DNA of 64,000 nt from Bizionia sp. M204 (lineage in GTDB: Bacteria; Bacteroidota; Bacteroidia; Flavobacteriales; Flavobacteriaceae): assembly GCF_023205095.1 (NCBI RefSeq), contig NZ_CP046242.1, forward strand, positions 1,911,001-1,975,000, read 5' to 3'. The translations under genes were made by a program, and so were the position numbers. Shown here in pieces: positions 8,650 through 16,789 of this stretch. The first letter of the stretch is position 1. Every line of letters begins with the position of its first letter. The notes under the pieces are model-generated. The model was not told the origin of the DNA. It worked only from the letters and a program-made list of their open reading frames with translations, and did not search any database.

Positions 8650-8835
8650 ATGTCCAAGAAAAAAGCTTTTGCATTACGAATGAATGAAGAGATGCTCAGA
8701 GCCGTTGAGAAATGGGCTTCCGACGAGTTTAGGAGCACCAATGGCCAAATTGAGTGGATGCTTATGCAATACTTAAAAGAAAATAATAGATTGCCAAAAT
8801 CGAAAAAAAATACTTCAAATAAAAGCGACTCCTAA
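8650..8835 (+). CDS. Arc-like ribbon-helix-helix protein
   Basis: 61 residues. The N-terminal strand (KKAFALRMNEEMLRAVEKWA) followed by a second helix (STNGQIEWMLMQYLKENN) matches the Arc/MetJ ribbon-helix-helix fold as found in Bacteroidota Arc-family DNA-binding proteins. It has a Lys/Ser-rich tail. It starts 1 nt after the hydrolase stop. No toxin partner is next to it, so it is more likely a small DNA-binding protein than an antitoxin. Confidence 0.75.
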   Translation: MSKKKAFALRMNEEMLRAVEKWASDEFRSTNGQIEWMLMQYLKENNRLPKSKKNTSNKSDS

Positions 8836-8848
8836 AGGCGCTTTTTTT
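8821..8848 (+). terminator. Terminator overlapping the stop of the Arc-like gene
   Basis: AAAAGCG (8821-8827) pairs with CGCTTTT (8839-8845) and runs into a T-tract. The left arm lies inside the last codons of the gene, an economical arrangement. Confidence 0.75.
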
Positions 8849-8893
8849 AACCCGTTTATTTTGGTATTTTGCAGCACAAAATAATAAGCAACC

Positions 8894-10201
8894 ATGCAAG
8901 AACCACTTTTTACGAATGACACAATTGTCTTTGGACTTTTAATGCTCACACTCGGATTCATTTTTTACACGGAATCTATAAAAACAGGTTTTTGGCCTAA
9001 ATTCTACAAAATAGTACCAGGTTTATTTATGGCATACATGCTACCTGCTGTATTAACAACTTCTGGACTTATTGCCCCGGAATGGGAAACCGTCAACGAA
9101 GCCGGCGAAATAACAAAAGATAGCACCAGTTTATACTATATGGCGAGTCGGTATTTACTACCTGCAGCCTTGGTATTAATGACACTAAGCATTGATTTAA
9201 AAGCCGTATTTAATTTAGGTTGGAAGGCATTAGTTATGTTTTTAACTGGAACATTAGGTATTGTAATTGGCGGTCCAATTGCAATCCTACTAATATCTTT
9301 GGTCTCGCCTGAAACCGTAGGAGGAGCTGGACCAGATGCAGTTTGGAGAGGTTTATCAACACTGGCAGGAAGCTGGATTGGTGGTGGTGCCAACCAAACG
9401 GCCATGTTAGAAATATACCAATACAACCAATCAGAATATGGAAAAATGGTATTTGTGGATATTGTGGTTGCCAATATATGGATGGCCATTATTTTAATTG
9501 GTATTGGGCGTTCTAAAGCTATAGACAAATGGTTACGTGCAGACAATTCAGCTATAGAGGCTTTAAAAGAAAAAGTTACATCATTTTCTAAAAGTGTTAA
9601 TCGTAATCCATCATTAACGGATATAATGATTATTGTAGCTATTGCATTTGGAACTGTAAGTATTGCTCATATTGGCGCAAACTTTCTTGCACCATTTTTC
9701 AGTGATGTAGTTAGTGGTATTGAGTCTAATACTTTGAGAAATACATTTACATTTTTAGATTCACAATTTTTCTGGATGATTAGTATTGCCACTTTAATAG
9801 CCATTTTGTTGTCTTTTACAAAAGCAAAAAACTACGAAGGTGCTGGAGCCAGCAAATTTGGTTCTGTATTTATTTATATTCTAGTGGCTTCCATAGGCAT
9901 GAAAATAGATTTAGCATCAATTTTTGATAATCCAGGACTAATTGCTGTTGGTTTAATTTGGATGAGTATCCATGCCATATTATTGATTATCGTGGCCAAA
10001 ATTATTAGAGCACCTTACTTCTTTTTAGCCGTAGGAAGTCAAGCCAATGTTGGTGGTGCAGCTTCTGCTCCTATTGTAGCTTCGGCTTTTCACCCATCTT
10101 TAGCTACAGTTGGCGTTTTGCTAGCTGTGTTTGGGTATGCTATTGGAACTATTGCGGCAATTGGTTGTACAATTTTAATGCGATTAGCAGCCGTTGGTTA
10201 G
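8894..10201 (+). CDS. DUF819 family membrane protein (putative transporter)
   Basis: 435 residues with about ten hydrophobic helices spread over the whole length. Family-like features are the opening VFGLLMLTLGFIFYTES, the FYKIVPGLFMAYMLPAVLTTSGLI segment, the GSWIGGGANQTAM loop about a third of the way in, and the conserved GSQANVGGAASAPIVASAFHPSLATVGVLLAVFGYAIGT near the C-terminus. The repeated glycine-rich loops suggest an inverted-repeat transporter fold. The transported substrate is unknown. It is a single-gene unit, with terminators on its upstream side. Confidence 0.9.
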   Translation: MQEPLFTNDTIVFGLLMLTLGFIFYTESIKTGFWPKFYKIVPGLFMAYMLPAVLTTSGLIAPEWETVNEAGEITKDSTSLYYMASRYLLPAALVLMTLSIDLKAVFNLGWKALVMFLTGTLGIVIGGPIAILLISLVSPETVGGAGPDAVWRGLSTLAGSWIGGGANQTAMLEIYQYNQSEYGKMVFVDIVVANIWMAIILIGIGRSKAIDKWLRADNSAIEALKEKVTSFSKSVNRNPSLTDIMIIVAIAFGTVSIAHIGANFLAPFFSDVVSGIESNTLRNTFTFLDSQFFWMISIATLIAILLSFTKAKNYEGAGASKFGSVFIYILVASIGMKIDLASIFDNPGLIAVGLIWMSIHAILLIIVAKIIRAPYFFLAVGSQANVGGAASAPIVASAFHPSLATVGVLLAVFGYAIGTIAAIGCTILMRLAAVG

Positions 10202-10252
10202 TATTTAAACAATAATTATAAGATATTTGCGCCCTAAAATTTAAAATAACCA

Positions 10253-10948
10253 ATGAAGCATTCATTTATAGTATTAGCACTTTTATTGTTAATTTCTTGT
10301 GGAAAAGACCAACATGATTTAACCGTAAAAGGAACCATAAAAGATTTAAAAAAAGGCACTTTATACCTACAGAAAATTCAAGATTCAACTTTAATTACAG
10401 TAGACTCTTTAACCATTAATGGCGAATCTACTTTTGAACTTCATGCGGATTTAGAATCTCCTGAAGTATTCTTTCTGCATTTAAATAAAACGAATGAAGA
10501 TGCTTATGGCAAAATCCCTTTTTTTGCTGATAAAGGTGTGACAGAAATTAACACCACATTAAAAAACTTCGAATTAAATCCGGAAATTAAAGGTTCCAAG
10601 CAGCAAGTCATTTTTGAAACTTATTTAAAAATGATGGATCGTTATAACGATAAAAATCTGGAATTAATTAAAGCTGAGTTTGATGCTAAATTTCAAAAGG
10701 ATTCGATTTTAATTGCTAATAATTTGAAAGCTTATGAGAATCTCCTTAAAAGCAAGTATTTATATACCGTGAATTTTGCCATTCAAAACAAAGACAGTGA
10801 TGTAGCACCATACGTAGCATTAACTGAAATTTATGATGCGCAAATAAAATGGTTAGACACCATAAATAAGGCGTTAACACCAGAAATTAAAGCTTCCAAA
10901 TATGGTAAGGAATTGGATGCTTATATTAAAGAGCGAAAAGCAAATTAA
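10253..10948 (+). CDS. DUF4369 domain lipoprotein
   Basis: 231 residues. A lipobox (LLLLLISCGKD) predicts lipid anchoring at Cys17. Residues 24-125 look like a DUF4369 domain (LTVKGTIKDLKKGTLYLQKI, DSLTINGESTFELHADLESPEVFFLHL), the domain that usually precedes a TlpA/ResA thioredoxin module in Bacteroidota. Here the C-terminal half is helical (MMDRYNDKNLELIKAEFDAK) and no CxxC thioredoxin follows, so it is a stand-alone DUF4369 protein. Function unknown. Confidence 0.8.
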   Translation: MKHSFIVLALLLLISCGKDQHDLTVKGTIKDLKKGTLYLQKIQDSTLITVDSLTINGESTFELHADLESPEVFFLHLNKTNEDAYGKIPFFADKGVTEINTTLKNFELNPEIKGSKQQVIFETYLKMMDRYNDKNLELIKAEFDAKFQKDSILIANNLKAYENLLKSKYLYTVNFAIQNKDSDVAPYVALTEIYDAQIKWLDTINKALTPEIKASKYGKELDAYIKERKAN

Positions 10949-11018
10949 ACTCATTCTAATTCAAATGCATCTTTATGGCGACACGGTTCACTGTAACATA
11001 ACATAATTTAAAAATATC

Positions 11019-11624
11019 ATGAAGGCGTTAAAAGTTTTAAGTTTCTTGTTAGTGTGTGTAGTCACCCACATGAGTTATGGGCAAGATTACACCTTCGATA
11101 AAAAAGTTACAAGTAAATTTTTAGGTCATACACGGGTGTTTTTCTTTAACTCAAAAGATGATTCTTTTTTTATGGAAGTATTTAATCGTGAGGAACTAGT
11201 TGTTTCAAGAATATTTGATTTAAAGATAAAACAACAGCATTATCTTTATGAAAATCCGGTGGACTCTCAAAAACTAACTTATTTAAAAACGGATTCTTTA
11301 TTAAGTAAGGTACGAAACTATACGTTTGAATTTGTTGAATCGAAATCAGATAACATTGCGGAAACAAGTGAGGTCATATTTAAAATTTTCAATGCAGAAA
11401 ATAAGCGAATAGCCAAATATAAGTTAACCGTTAAAAAAGCTGACCAAAGTTTGTTTCATTTGTACAAATTATCCACTCTAGAGACATTGCTAGGAATGGA
11501 AATAAAACCACCGTTCAATTTTATCGTTTTAAAAGCAAAAGGAACAAACACGCATGGAAACTCAACGAAATACTTGCTGGAATCAATTGAAAACATCAAC
11601 AAAACCATTAAAGTTCCTAAATGA
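11019..11624 (+). CDS. Secreted protein of unknown function
   Basis: 201 residues with a signal peptide (MKALKVLSFLLVCVVTHMSYGQ). The mature part is beta-rich with scattered Lys and Phe (YTFDKKVTSKFLGHTRVFFF). No catalytic motif, lipobox, barrel pattern or T9SS tail is seen. It lies 70 nt downstream of the DUF4369 lipoprotein in the same direction. I do not recognise the family. Confidence 0.65.
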   Translation: MKALKVLSFLLVCVVTHMSYGQDYTFDKKVTSKFLGHTRVFFFNSKDDSFFMEVFNREELVVSRIFDLKIKQQHYLYENPVDSQKLTYLKTDSLLSKVRNYTFEFVESKSDNIAETSEVIFKIFNAENKRIAKYKLTVKKADQSLFHLYKLSTLETLLGMEIKPPFNFIVLKAKGTNTHGNSTKYLLESIENINKTIKVPK

Positions 11625-11723
11625 CAACTTCAAACTATTTTATATATTATAAAAAGTTTTATAATTTCATTTAACTATACGTAAGACAGGCCTCTCATTC
11701 CAAGAAAACTATATAAACAAAAA

Positions 11724-11754
11724 AAACTCCAACCTATTTCTAGTATTGGAGTTT
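11724..11754 (-). terminator. Terminator of the tRNA-Thr unit
   Basis: AAACTCCAA (11724-11732) pairs with TTGGAGTTT (11746-11754). Read on the minus strand, the right arm leads into an uninterrupted T-run just downstream of the tRNA. It may also work weakly on the plus strand after the secreted-protein gene. Confidence 0.8.
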
Positions 11755-11764
11755 AAACTTTAGA

Positions 11765-11837
11765 GCCGATGGAGGGACTCGAACCCACGACCTGCTGATT
11801 ACAAATCAGCTGCTCTAGCCAGCTGAGCTACATCGGC
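11765..11837 (-). tRNA. tRNA-Thr (anticodon TGT)
   Basis: 73-nt cloverleaf. Acceptor stem GCCGATG pairs with CATCGGC, the anticodon loop is TTTGTAA, and the T-arm is GTGGGTTCGAGTCCC. CCA is not encoded. It is identical in sequence to the tRNA at 30049-30121, a duplicated isoacceptor. It has its own strong promoter and terminator, so it is an independent unit. Confidence 0.97.
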
Positions 11838-11848
11838 AAAAGAAGCTG

Positions 11849-11878
11849 CAAATATAATCCTGAAAATTACATGTGCAA
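11849..11878 (-). promoter_or_regulatory. Bacteroidota promoter for tRNA-Thr
   Basis: On the minus strand a -33 TTG (11876-11878) is followed after 19 nt by TATATTTG (11849-11856), a full match to TTG-N19-TAnnTTTG. The -7 box ends 11 nt before the tRNA 5' end. Confidence 0.85.
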
Positions 11879-11896
11879 CTATTTTTCTCTATTTTT

Positions 11897-12166
11897 TTAT
11901 CCTAGTTTATTAATTTTTTCGATTAATGCACGTCCTTTTTCTTCAAGTTCCGCATTAATAGCTTTAAAGTGTGCTTTTTTATCTTCAACACTTCTATCGT
12001 TTACTTTAACAATTAAGGTATCAAACGTTGCGATTGCTTCGTCAATAATTGCTTCACTCTTTTTTGTATCCTTGTCTGTGTTTGAGTATTCCCAAACATA
12101 AACTGCTTCAATAATATCACCTAATACATAATTGATGTCTTTTTTTAGGTCTCTTTTATTTGCCAT
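11897..12166 (-). CDS. Small helical conserved protein
   Basis: 89 residues, no signal peptide or membrane segment. It is predominantly helical and charged (NKRDLKKDINYVLGDIIEAVYVWE, EAIATFDTLIVKVNDRSVEDKKAHFKAINAELEEKGRALIEKINKL). It resembles small cytosolic proteins widespread in Flavobacteria with no assigned function. It lies downstream of the idi-queD-manA operon after a 95-nt gap on the same strand. Confidence 0.7.
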   Translation of the reverse strand: MANKRDLKKDINYVLGDIIEAVYVWEYSNTDKDTKKSEAIIDEAIATFDTLIVKVNDRSVEDKKAHFKAINAELEEKGRALIEKINKLG

Positions 12167-12260
12167 AATAGTAATTTTAAAATTTTTACAAAAGTAGTTA
12201 ATTTAATTGTATTCCCGCCGTTTAGATGTGCTATTTAAATACAAAGAAATTATTTTTTAT

Positions 12261-13232
12261 TTACACGTAAACTTCTAGCAATGTGGCGTTATCAGTTACT
12301 AATTCAAAATCCTTTAAGGCGGCTGGGAGTAATACAGTTTCGCCAGTTTGCAAAGCCGTGCTAAAACCATTTGCTTTTACCAAGAGTTGTCCAGCCACAC
12401 ACATATAAATAATGAATGAATCCTTCGTATTTCTTTTTATAAGTGGCTCGGATAATTTCAAATAATTAACGGTAAAATATGGACAGGTTACCATAGAATT
12501 GTCCTTATTTTTTACTTTTGAATAATTAACTCTGAAATTTTCAGGCATATTAAAGTCGAAAGCTTCCAAAGCTAAATCAATATGAAGTTCACGCTCGTTT
12601 CCTGCATCATCTACCCGATCCCAATCGTAAACTCGATACGTAATATCACTTGTTTGTTGTATTTCTGCTAGCAATACGCCTGATCCAATAGCATGAACTC
12701 TACCAACATCAATGAAATAAGCGTCGCCTGTTTTAACCGTATCAAAATTTAAAATTTCTGGGAGCGTTTTGTTTTCTAAATGCTTCAGATAGGTTTCTGA
12801 GTTCATTGGTTGATTAAACCCAACAATTAAATTCGCATCTTGATCCGCTTGCATTACATACCACATTTCGGTTTTACCAAAGGAATTGTGGCGTTTGGCG
12901 GCTAATGTATTATTAGGATGCAACTGAATGGATAAATCCTCCTTGGCATCAATAAATTTAATAAGCAAAGGAAAGGTGTTTCCAAATTCCGCATAATTTT
13001 GTTTGCCTATCAAATCATTTTTATAAGTACTTAATAAATGCTTTAGGGATTGACCTTTTAAACTCCCATTAGCAACCATAGAAACATCGCCTTCCACATC
13101 ACTTATCTCCCAACTTTCACCCACATTTTTTACCGTTGACGGCTTATTGAGAATGCTTTTCAACTTCTCGCCTCCCCAGATTTTATCTTTTAAAATAGGA
13201 CTGAATTTTATAGGATAGAATTGATTTTTCAT
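12261..13232 (-). CDS. manA: Mannose-6-phosphate isomerase, class I
   Basis: 323 residues, the length of short bacterial class I phosphomannose isomerases. Zinc-site motifs are present: QLHPNN (Gln and His ligands), the KTEMWYVM glutamate, and YFIDVGRVHAIGSG with the last His ligand. The N-terminus KDKIWGGEKL is typical. The enzyme interconverts mannose-6-P and fructose-6-P in the cytosol for glycan and polysaccharide precursors. Its ATG overlaps the stop of queD by one base (TAATG), so translation is coupled. Confidence 0.93.
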   Translation of the reverse strand: MKNQFYPIKFSPILKDKIWGGEKLKSILNKPSTVKNVGESWEISDVEGDVSMVANGSLKGQSLKHLLSTYKNDLIGKQNYAEFGNTFPLLIKFIDAKEDLSIQLHPNNTLAAKRHNSFGKTEMWYVMQADQDANLIVGFNQPMNSETYLKHLENKTLPEILNFDTVKTGDAYFIDVGRVHAIGSGVLLAEIQQTSDITYRVYDWDRVDDAGNERELHIDLALEAFDFNMPENFRVNYSKVKNKDNSMVTCPYFTVNYLKLSEPLIKRNTKDSFIIYMCVAGQLLVKANGFSTALQTGETVLLPAALKDFELVTDNATLLEVYV

Positions 13233-13642
13233 TATTTATCTGAATAGGTTACAAAATTCCGAGGTGTCTCATAAAGGGTAACCTCAAGGTCTAAATTAGC
13301 ATCTAAATGCGGTCGTAACTTATTAAAAATGACAATCACAATATTTTCAGCTGTAGGGTTTAAATCTTGAAATTCAGGAACATCAAGATTTAGGTTTTTA
13401 TGATCGAAAGCATCTTCAATTTCAGACTTTATTAAATCCTTTAAAATTTTCACATCAACAACATATCCTGTTTCTTGATCAATTTCACCAGTAACACTCA
13501 CAATCATATCGTAATTATGACCATGAAAACTAGGGTTATTACATTTGCCAAAAACAGCATCATTCTTCTGATCTGACCAGTCTTTACGGTACAAACGATG
13601 AGCTGCATTAAAATGTGCTTTTCTACTTACGGTTACTCTCAT
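13232..13642 (-). CDS. queD: 6-pyruvoyl-tetrahydropterin synthase / QueD family
   Basis: 136 residues of the PTPS/QueD family. Zinc ligands are in HFNAAHRL and HGHNY, and GKCNNPSFHGHNYD carries the catalytic Cys. Late residues DHKNLNLD and PTAEN with a Glu (LYETPRN) complete the pterin site. In bacteria this enzyme usually makes 6-carboxytetrahydropterin for queuosine tRNA modification. It overlaps idi by 4 nt upstream and manA by 1 nt downstream. The three functions are not one pathway, so the operon reflects co-expression only. Confidence 0.9.
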   Translation of the reverse strand: MRVTVSRKAHFNAAHRLYRKDWSDQKNDAVFGKCNNPSFHGHNYDMIVSVTGEIDQETGYVVDVKILKDLIKSEIEDAFDHKNLNLDVPEFQDLNPTAENIVIVIFNKLRPHLDANLDLEVTLYETPRNFVTYSDK

Positions 13643-14166
13643 TGTTCTGCAATATTAATGTGTTCATAAAATTTTTGAAAAATAATTTTGAACCAAGCTG
13701 TATATAAATCTGGCTGACGCTTCATATCTTCTTTTATAGAGTCTAGAGCCATCCATTTCCAAGCTGCTACTTCTTCAGGGTTTATTTCAGGAGCATCGTT
13801 AAAATAGCCTATCATAATATGATCAAATTCATGTTCAGTTAAGCCATTGTCAAAAGGCGCTTTGTAAATAAATGAAATAGACTCTTCCAAATCCGTTACA
13901 AACCCCATTTCTTCTTGAAGCCGACGTTTTCCGGCATCAATATTACTTTCACCATCACGTTGATGGCTGCAACAAGTATTTGCCCATAATCCAGGAGAAT
14001 GGTATTTGTGCATAGCACGTTGCTGAATCATTAACTCCTTTTTATCATTAAAAACGAATACTGAAAATGCACGATGCAATAATGCTTTTTCATGAGCTTC
14101 CATTTTGCCCATAAGCCCAATTTGCTCATCATTTTCATTAACTAAAATTACTTGTTCTTCAATCAT
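13639..14166 (-). CDS. idi: Isopentenyl-diphosphate delta-isomerase, type 1 (Nudix)
   Basis: 175 residues. The type 1 IDI signature is complete: KALLHRAFSVFVFND, the catalytic Cys in NTCCSHQ, a Nudix helix with EEMGF, and EHEFDHIM. It interconverts IPP and DMAPP to balance isoprenoid precursors. First gene of the idi-queD-manA minus-strand operon, divergent from prfC. The ATG at 14166 has no visible SD, usual in this phylum. Confidence 0.93.
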   Translation of the reverse strand: MIEEQVILVNENDEQIGLMGKMEAHEKALLHRAFSVFVFNDKKELMIQQRAMHKYHSPGLWANTCCSHQRDGESNIDAGKRRLQEEMGFVTDLEESISFIYKAPFDNGLTEHEFDHIMIGYFNDAPEINPEEVAAWKWMALDSIKEDMKRQPDLYTAWFKIIFQKFYEHINIAEQ

Positions 14167-14262
14167 AACGTAAAAATACCATTCATAAAATTAAAAATAC
14201 AACAAACTTATCACAAAAATAAAAAGCCCACAAAGCATAACATTTTTTGCATAGATAAAATG

Positions 14263-14270
14263 TATCTTTG
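14263..14270 (+). promoter_or_regulatory. -7 promoter element upstream of prfC
   Basis: TATCTTTG matches TAnnTTTG, 21 nt before the ATG at 14292. A TTTG lies only 13 nt upstream, which is too close for a canonical -33. The match also argues for the internal ATG of prfC, because the upstream frame start at 14268 would lie inside the promoter. Confidence 0.6.
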
Positions 14271-14291
14271 CTACCCATTTTAAAACAGAAT

Positions 14292-15878
14292 ATGAGTTTT
14301 ACATCAGAGATAAACAGACGACGTACTTTTGGTATTATTTCGCATCCAGATGCCGGAAAAACCACCTTAACCGAAAAATTATTATTATTTGGTGGTGCTA
14401 TTCAAGAAGCAGGTGCTGTAAAAAGCAACAAGATTAAAAAAGGTGCAACTAGTGATTTTATGGAAATTGAACGCCAACGTGGAATATCTGTTGCAACTTC
14501 CGTTTTGGCTTTTGAATATGATGGTATTAAAATTAATATTTTAGATACACCTGGACACAAGGATTTTGCGGAAGATACCTTTAGAACTTTAACCGCTGTG
14601 GATAGTGTAATTGTGGTGATTGATGTGGCCAAAGGTGTGGAGGAACAGACGGAAAAATTAGTTGAAGTTTGCCGAATGCGTAATATTCCTATGATTGTTT
14701 TCATCAACAAAATGGATCGTGAAGGTAAAGATGCTTTCGATTTATTAGATGAAGTTGAACAGAAATTAGGCTTAAGTGTGGTACCTTTAAGCTTTCCTAT
14801 AGGAATGGGTTATGACTTTAAGGGTATTTACAATTTATGGGAAAAGAATATCAACCTATTTAGTGGTGATAGTCGAAAAGATATTGAAGAAACAATTGAA
14901 ATTTCTGATTTACAATCTAGTGAAATAGATAAACTAATTGGTGAAAAAGCTGCTAACACCCTTCGAGAAGAAGTGGAATTAGTGGAAGGTATTTACCCAA
15001 CTTTTGATAGAGACAGTTATTTAAGCGGGCAGCAACAACCTGTATTTTTTGGTTCTGCTTTAAATAATTTTGGTGTAAGAGAATTGTTGGATTGCTTCGT
15101 AGAAATTGCACCAAAACCAAGACCAAAACAAAGCGAAGAACGCCTAGTTAAACCTGCCGAAAAGAATTTTACCGGTTTCGTATTTAAAATTCATGCCAAT
15201 ATGGATCCGAATCATCGAGACCGTTTAGCATTTATTAAAATTGTTTCTGGAAAATTTGAGCGTAATAAGCCCTATTTACATGTTAGAAATAACAAGAAAT
15301 TAAAATTTTCAAGTCCAAATGCTTTTTTTGCCGAAAAGAAAGAAATTGTAGATACCTCTTATCCTGGAGATATTGTAGGATTGCATGATACTGGTAATTT
15401 TAAAATTGGTGATACCTTGACTGAAGGTGAAATTATAAACTACAAAGGTGTGCCAAGTTTTAGTCCAGAACATTTTAGATATATTAATAATGCCGATCCA
15501 TTAAAATCTAAACAATTATACAAAGGAATTGATCAATTAATGGATGAAGGCGTTGCGCAATTATTTACGTTAGAACTTAACGGCCGAAAAGTAATTGGAA
15601 CTGTTGGTGCTTTACAGTATGAGGTTATTCAATACCGTTTAGAGCATGAATATGGCGCTAAATGTACCTATGAAAACCTGAACGTTCATAAGGCCTGTTG
15701 GGTTGAGGCCAAGGATAAAAAAAGTGATGAATACAAAGAATTCATTCGTGTGAAACAACGCTTTCTAGCCAAAGACAAACAAGATCAGTTAGTATTTTTA
15801 GCGGATTCGCCATTCTCTTTACAGATGACCCAGCAGAAATATCCGAACATTAAATTCCACTTTACATCTGAATATTAG
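14292..15878 (+). CDS. prfC: Peptide chain release factor 3 (RF3)
   Basis: 528 residues from ATG 14292. A start 24 nt earlier would overlap the -7 promoter box. The translational GTPase G-domain shows G1 SHPDAGKTTL, the switch segment RGISVATS, G3 DTPGHKDF and G4 NKMD. The rest has the RF3 pattern (FTGFVFKIHANMDP, HRDRLAFIKIVSG, GALQYEVIQYRLEHEYGAKC). RF3 uses GTP to remove RF1 and RF2 from the ribosome after peptide release. Length is normal. Monocistronic, divergent from idi. Confidence 0.96.
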   Translation: MSFTSEINRRRTFGIISHPDAGKTTLTEKLLLFGGAIQEAGAVKSNKIKKGATSDFMEIERQRGISVATSVLAFEYDGIKINILDTPGHKDFAEDTFRTLTAVDSVIVVIDVAKGVEEQTEKLVEVCRMRNIPMIVFINKMDREGKDAFDLLDEVEQKLGLSVVPLSFPIGMGYDFKGIYNLWEKNINLFSGDSRKDIEETIEISDLQSSEIDKLIGEKAANTLREEVELVEGIYPTFDRDSYLSGQQQPVFFGSALNNFGVRELLDCFVEIAPKPRPKQSEERLVKPAEKNFTGFVFKIHANMDPNHRDRLAFIKIVSGKFERNKPYLHVRNNKKLKFSSPNAFFAEKKEIVDTSYPGDIVGLHDTGNFKIGDTLTEGEIINYKGVPSFSPEHFRYINNADPLKSKQLYKGIDQLMDEGVAQLFTLELNGRKVIGTVGALQYEVIQYRLEHEYGAKCTYENLNVHKACWVEAKDKKSDEYKEFIRVKQRFLAKDKQDQLVFLADSPFSLQMTQQKYPNIKFHFTSEY

Positions 15879-16025
15879 TTAAGTATAAGCAGCTGTTAAT
15901 CGAAAAAACTTTGTAAAAATTTGTATTTAATCGAATTTTTAATACATTTAATCGATAGGTACATGTGTAAAATGCCACCTGTTTATTTATTTTTAGTCTA
16001 GAATAACCCCAAATTATTAATTACT

Positions 16026-16256
16026 ATGAGAACTAAAGACCAGTTTTTCAGTAATAAGAATATTACTGTAACCTACAGTCCAACTAGATGCATAAATGCG
16101 GAGCGTTGTGCACAAGAGCTTTCTAGTGTATTTAGGCAGAGCGTAATACCTTGGATAGACTTGGAAGGGGACAGTGATGAGAATATTATTAGCCAAGTAA
16201 AGAAGTGCCCTTCCGGTGCTTTACAATTTTCCCTAAACAAAAAGCAGGCATCTTAA
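16026..16256 (+). CDS. Divergent single [4Fe-4S] cluster protein (Fer4_19-like)
   Basis: 76 residues. The layout ITVTYSPTRCINAERCAQELSSVF, then WIDLEG, then IISQVKKCPSGALQF resembles the divergent mono-cluster ferredoxin family (Fer4_19), in which three conserved Cys and the CPSGAL loop bind iron-sulphur. Cys residues are seen in CINAERC and KKCPSG. It may be an electron carrier or an accessory to an unlinked oxidoreductase. Followed by a strong terminator. Confidence 0.8.
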   Translation: MRTKDQFFSNKNITVTYSPTRCINAERCAQELSSVFRQSVIPWIDLEGDSDENIISQVKKCPSGALQFSLNKKQAS

Positions 16257-16270
16257 TAGAAATGTTTTAA

Positions 16271-16306
16271 ACTAAAAAAACCTTTAATTAAAAGGTTTTT
16301 TTTAGT
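16271..16306 (+). terminator. Terminator after the ferredoxin-like gene
   Basis: An AAACCTTT arm and an AAAGGTTT arm flank a short AATT-type loop, with outer ACTAAAA/TTTTAGT pairing and a long T-run. It ends directly at the duplicated 3' fragment of the DUF3467 gene. Confidence 0.85.
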
Positions 16307-16356
16307 TTAAGCTTGACCAGTAGGACCAAAATTAAGAGGAATTGGAGGTTGCTCGT
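16307..16356 (-). pseudogene. Duplicated 3' end of the DUF3467 gene
   Basis: Positions 16307-16356 repeat 16415-16464 with one mismatch (A at 16319 against C at 16427). Read on the minus strand it encodes the last residues EQPPIPLNFGPTGQA and the stop, with no gene body upstream. It lies 108 bp downstream of the intact 3' end, so it is a short tandem-duplication scar. Confidence 0.85.
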
Positions 16357-16414
16357 TAAAAAAATATCGAGAACCTCTCACTATACACCATTCAATTTGT
16401 TTACGCAATTATTT

Positions 16415-16732
16415 TTAAGCTTGACCCGTAGGACCAAAATTAAGAGGAATTGGAGGTTGCTCGTAATCTTTGATTTCACCATGGGCATTTTCAAAACGCG
16501 TCACGTTTTCGCCTAAAGCTTTCAATAAACGCTTGGCATGTTGTGGAGTTAAAATAATACGAGATTTCACCTTACTTTTAGGTGTACCTGGCATAACGCT
16601 AACAAAATCTACTACAAATTCCGAAACGGAATGATTAATTATAGCTAGATTGGAATAAGTCCCTTCTGCTACTTTCTCATCAATTTCAATATTTATCTGT
16701 CCTTGTTTTTTCTGATTTGGATTATCACTCAT
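16415..16732 (-). CDS. DUF3467 domain protein
   Basis: 105 residues, no export signal. The sequence INIEIDEKVAEGTYSNLAIINHSVSEFVVDF, then MPGTPKSKVKSRIILTPQHAKRLLKALGENV, follows the DUF3467 pattern widespread in Bacteroidota, often downstream of rpoC. Function unknown. It begins after the rpoC terminator hairpin, 57 nt past the rpoC stop, so it may be expressed by readthrough. The last 15 codons are duplicated further downstream. Confidence 0.88.
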   Translation of the reverse strand: MSDNPNQKKQGQINIEIDEKVAEGTYSNLAIINHSVSEFVVDFVSVMPGTPKSKVKSRIILTPQHAKRLLKALGENVTRFENAHGEIKDYEQPPIPLNFGPTGQA

Positions 16733-16750
16733 AATAGTATATTATAAAAA

Positions 16751-16776
16751 AATAGCGTGAATTTCTTCACGCTATT
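16751..16776 (-). terminator. Terminator between rpoC and the DUF3467 gene
   Basis: AATAGCGTGAA (16751-16761) and TTCACGCTATT (16766-16776) form a perfect 11-bp stem with loop TTTC. On the minus strand it is followed by a T-run. It probably ends most rpoBC transcripts. Confidence 0.88.
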
Positions 16777-16789
16777 TTTAGTTTATTAA

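Noticed and set aside
8650-8835. Antitoxin of a type II toxin-antitoxin pair
   Set aside because: It has a ribbon-helix-helix fold but neighbours are a hydrolase and a transporter, not a toxin.
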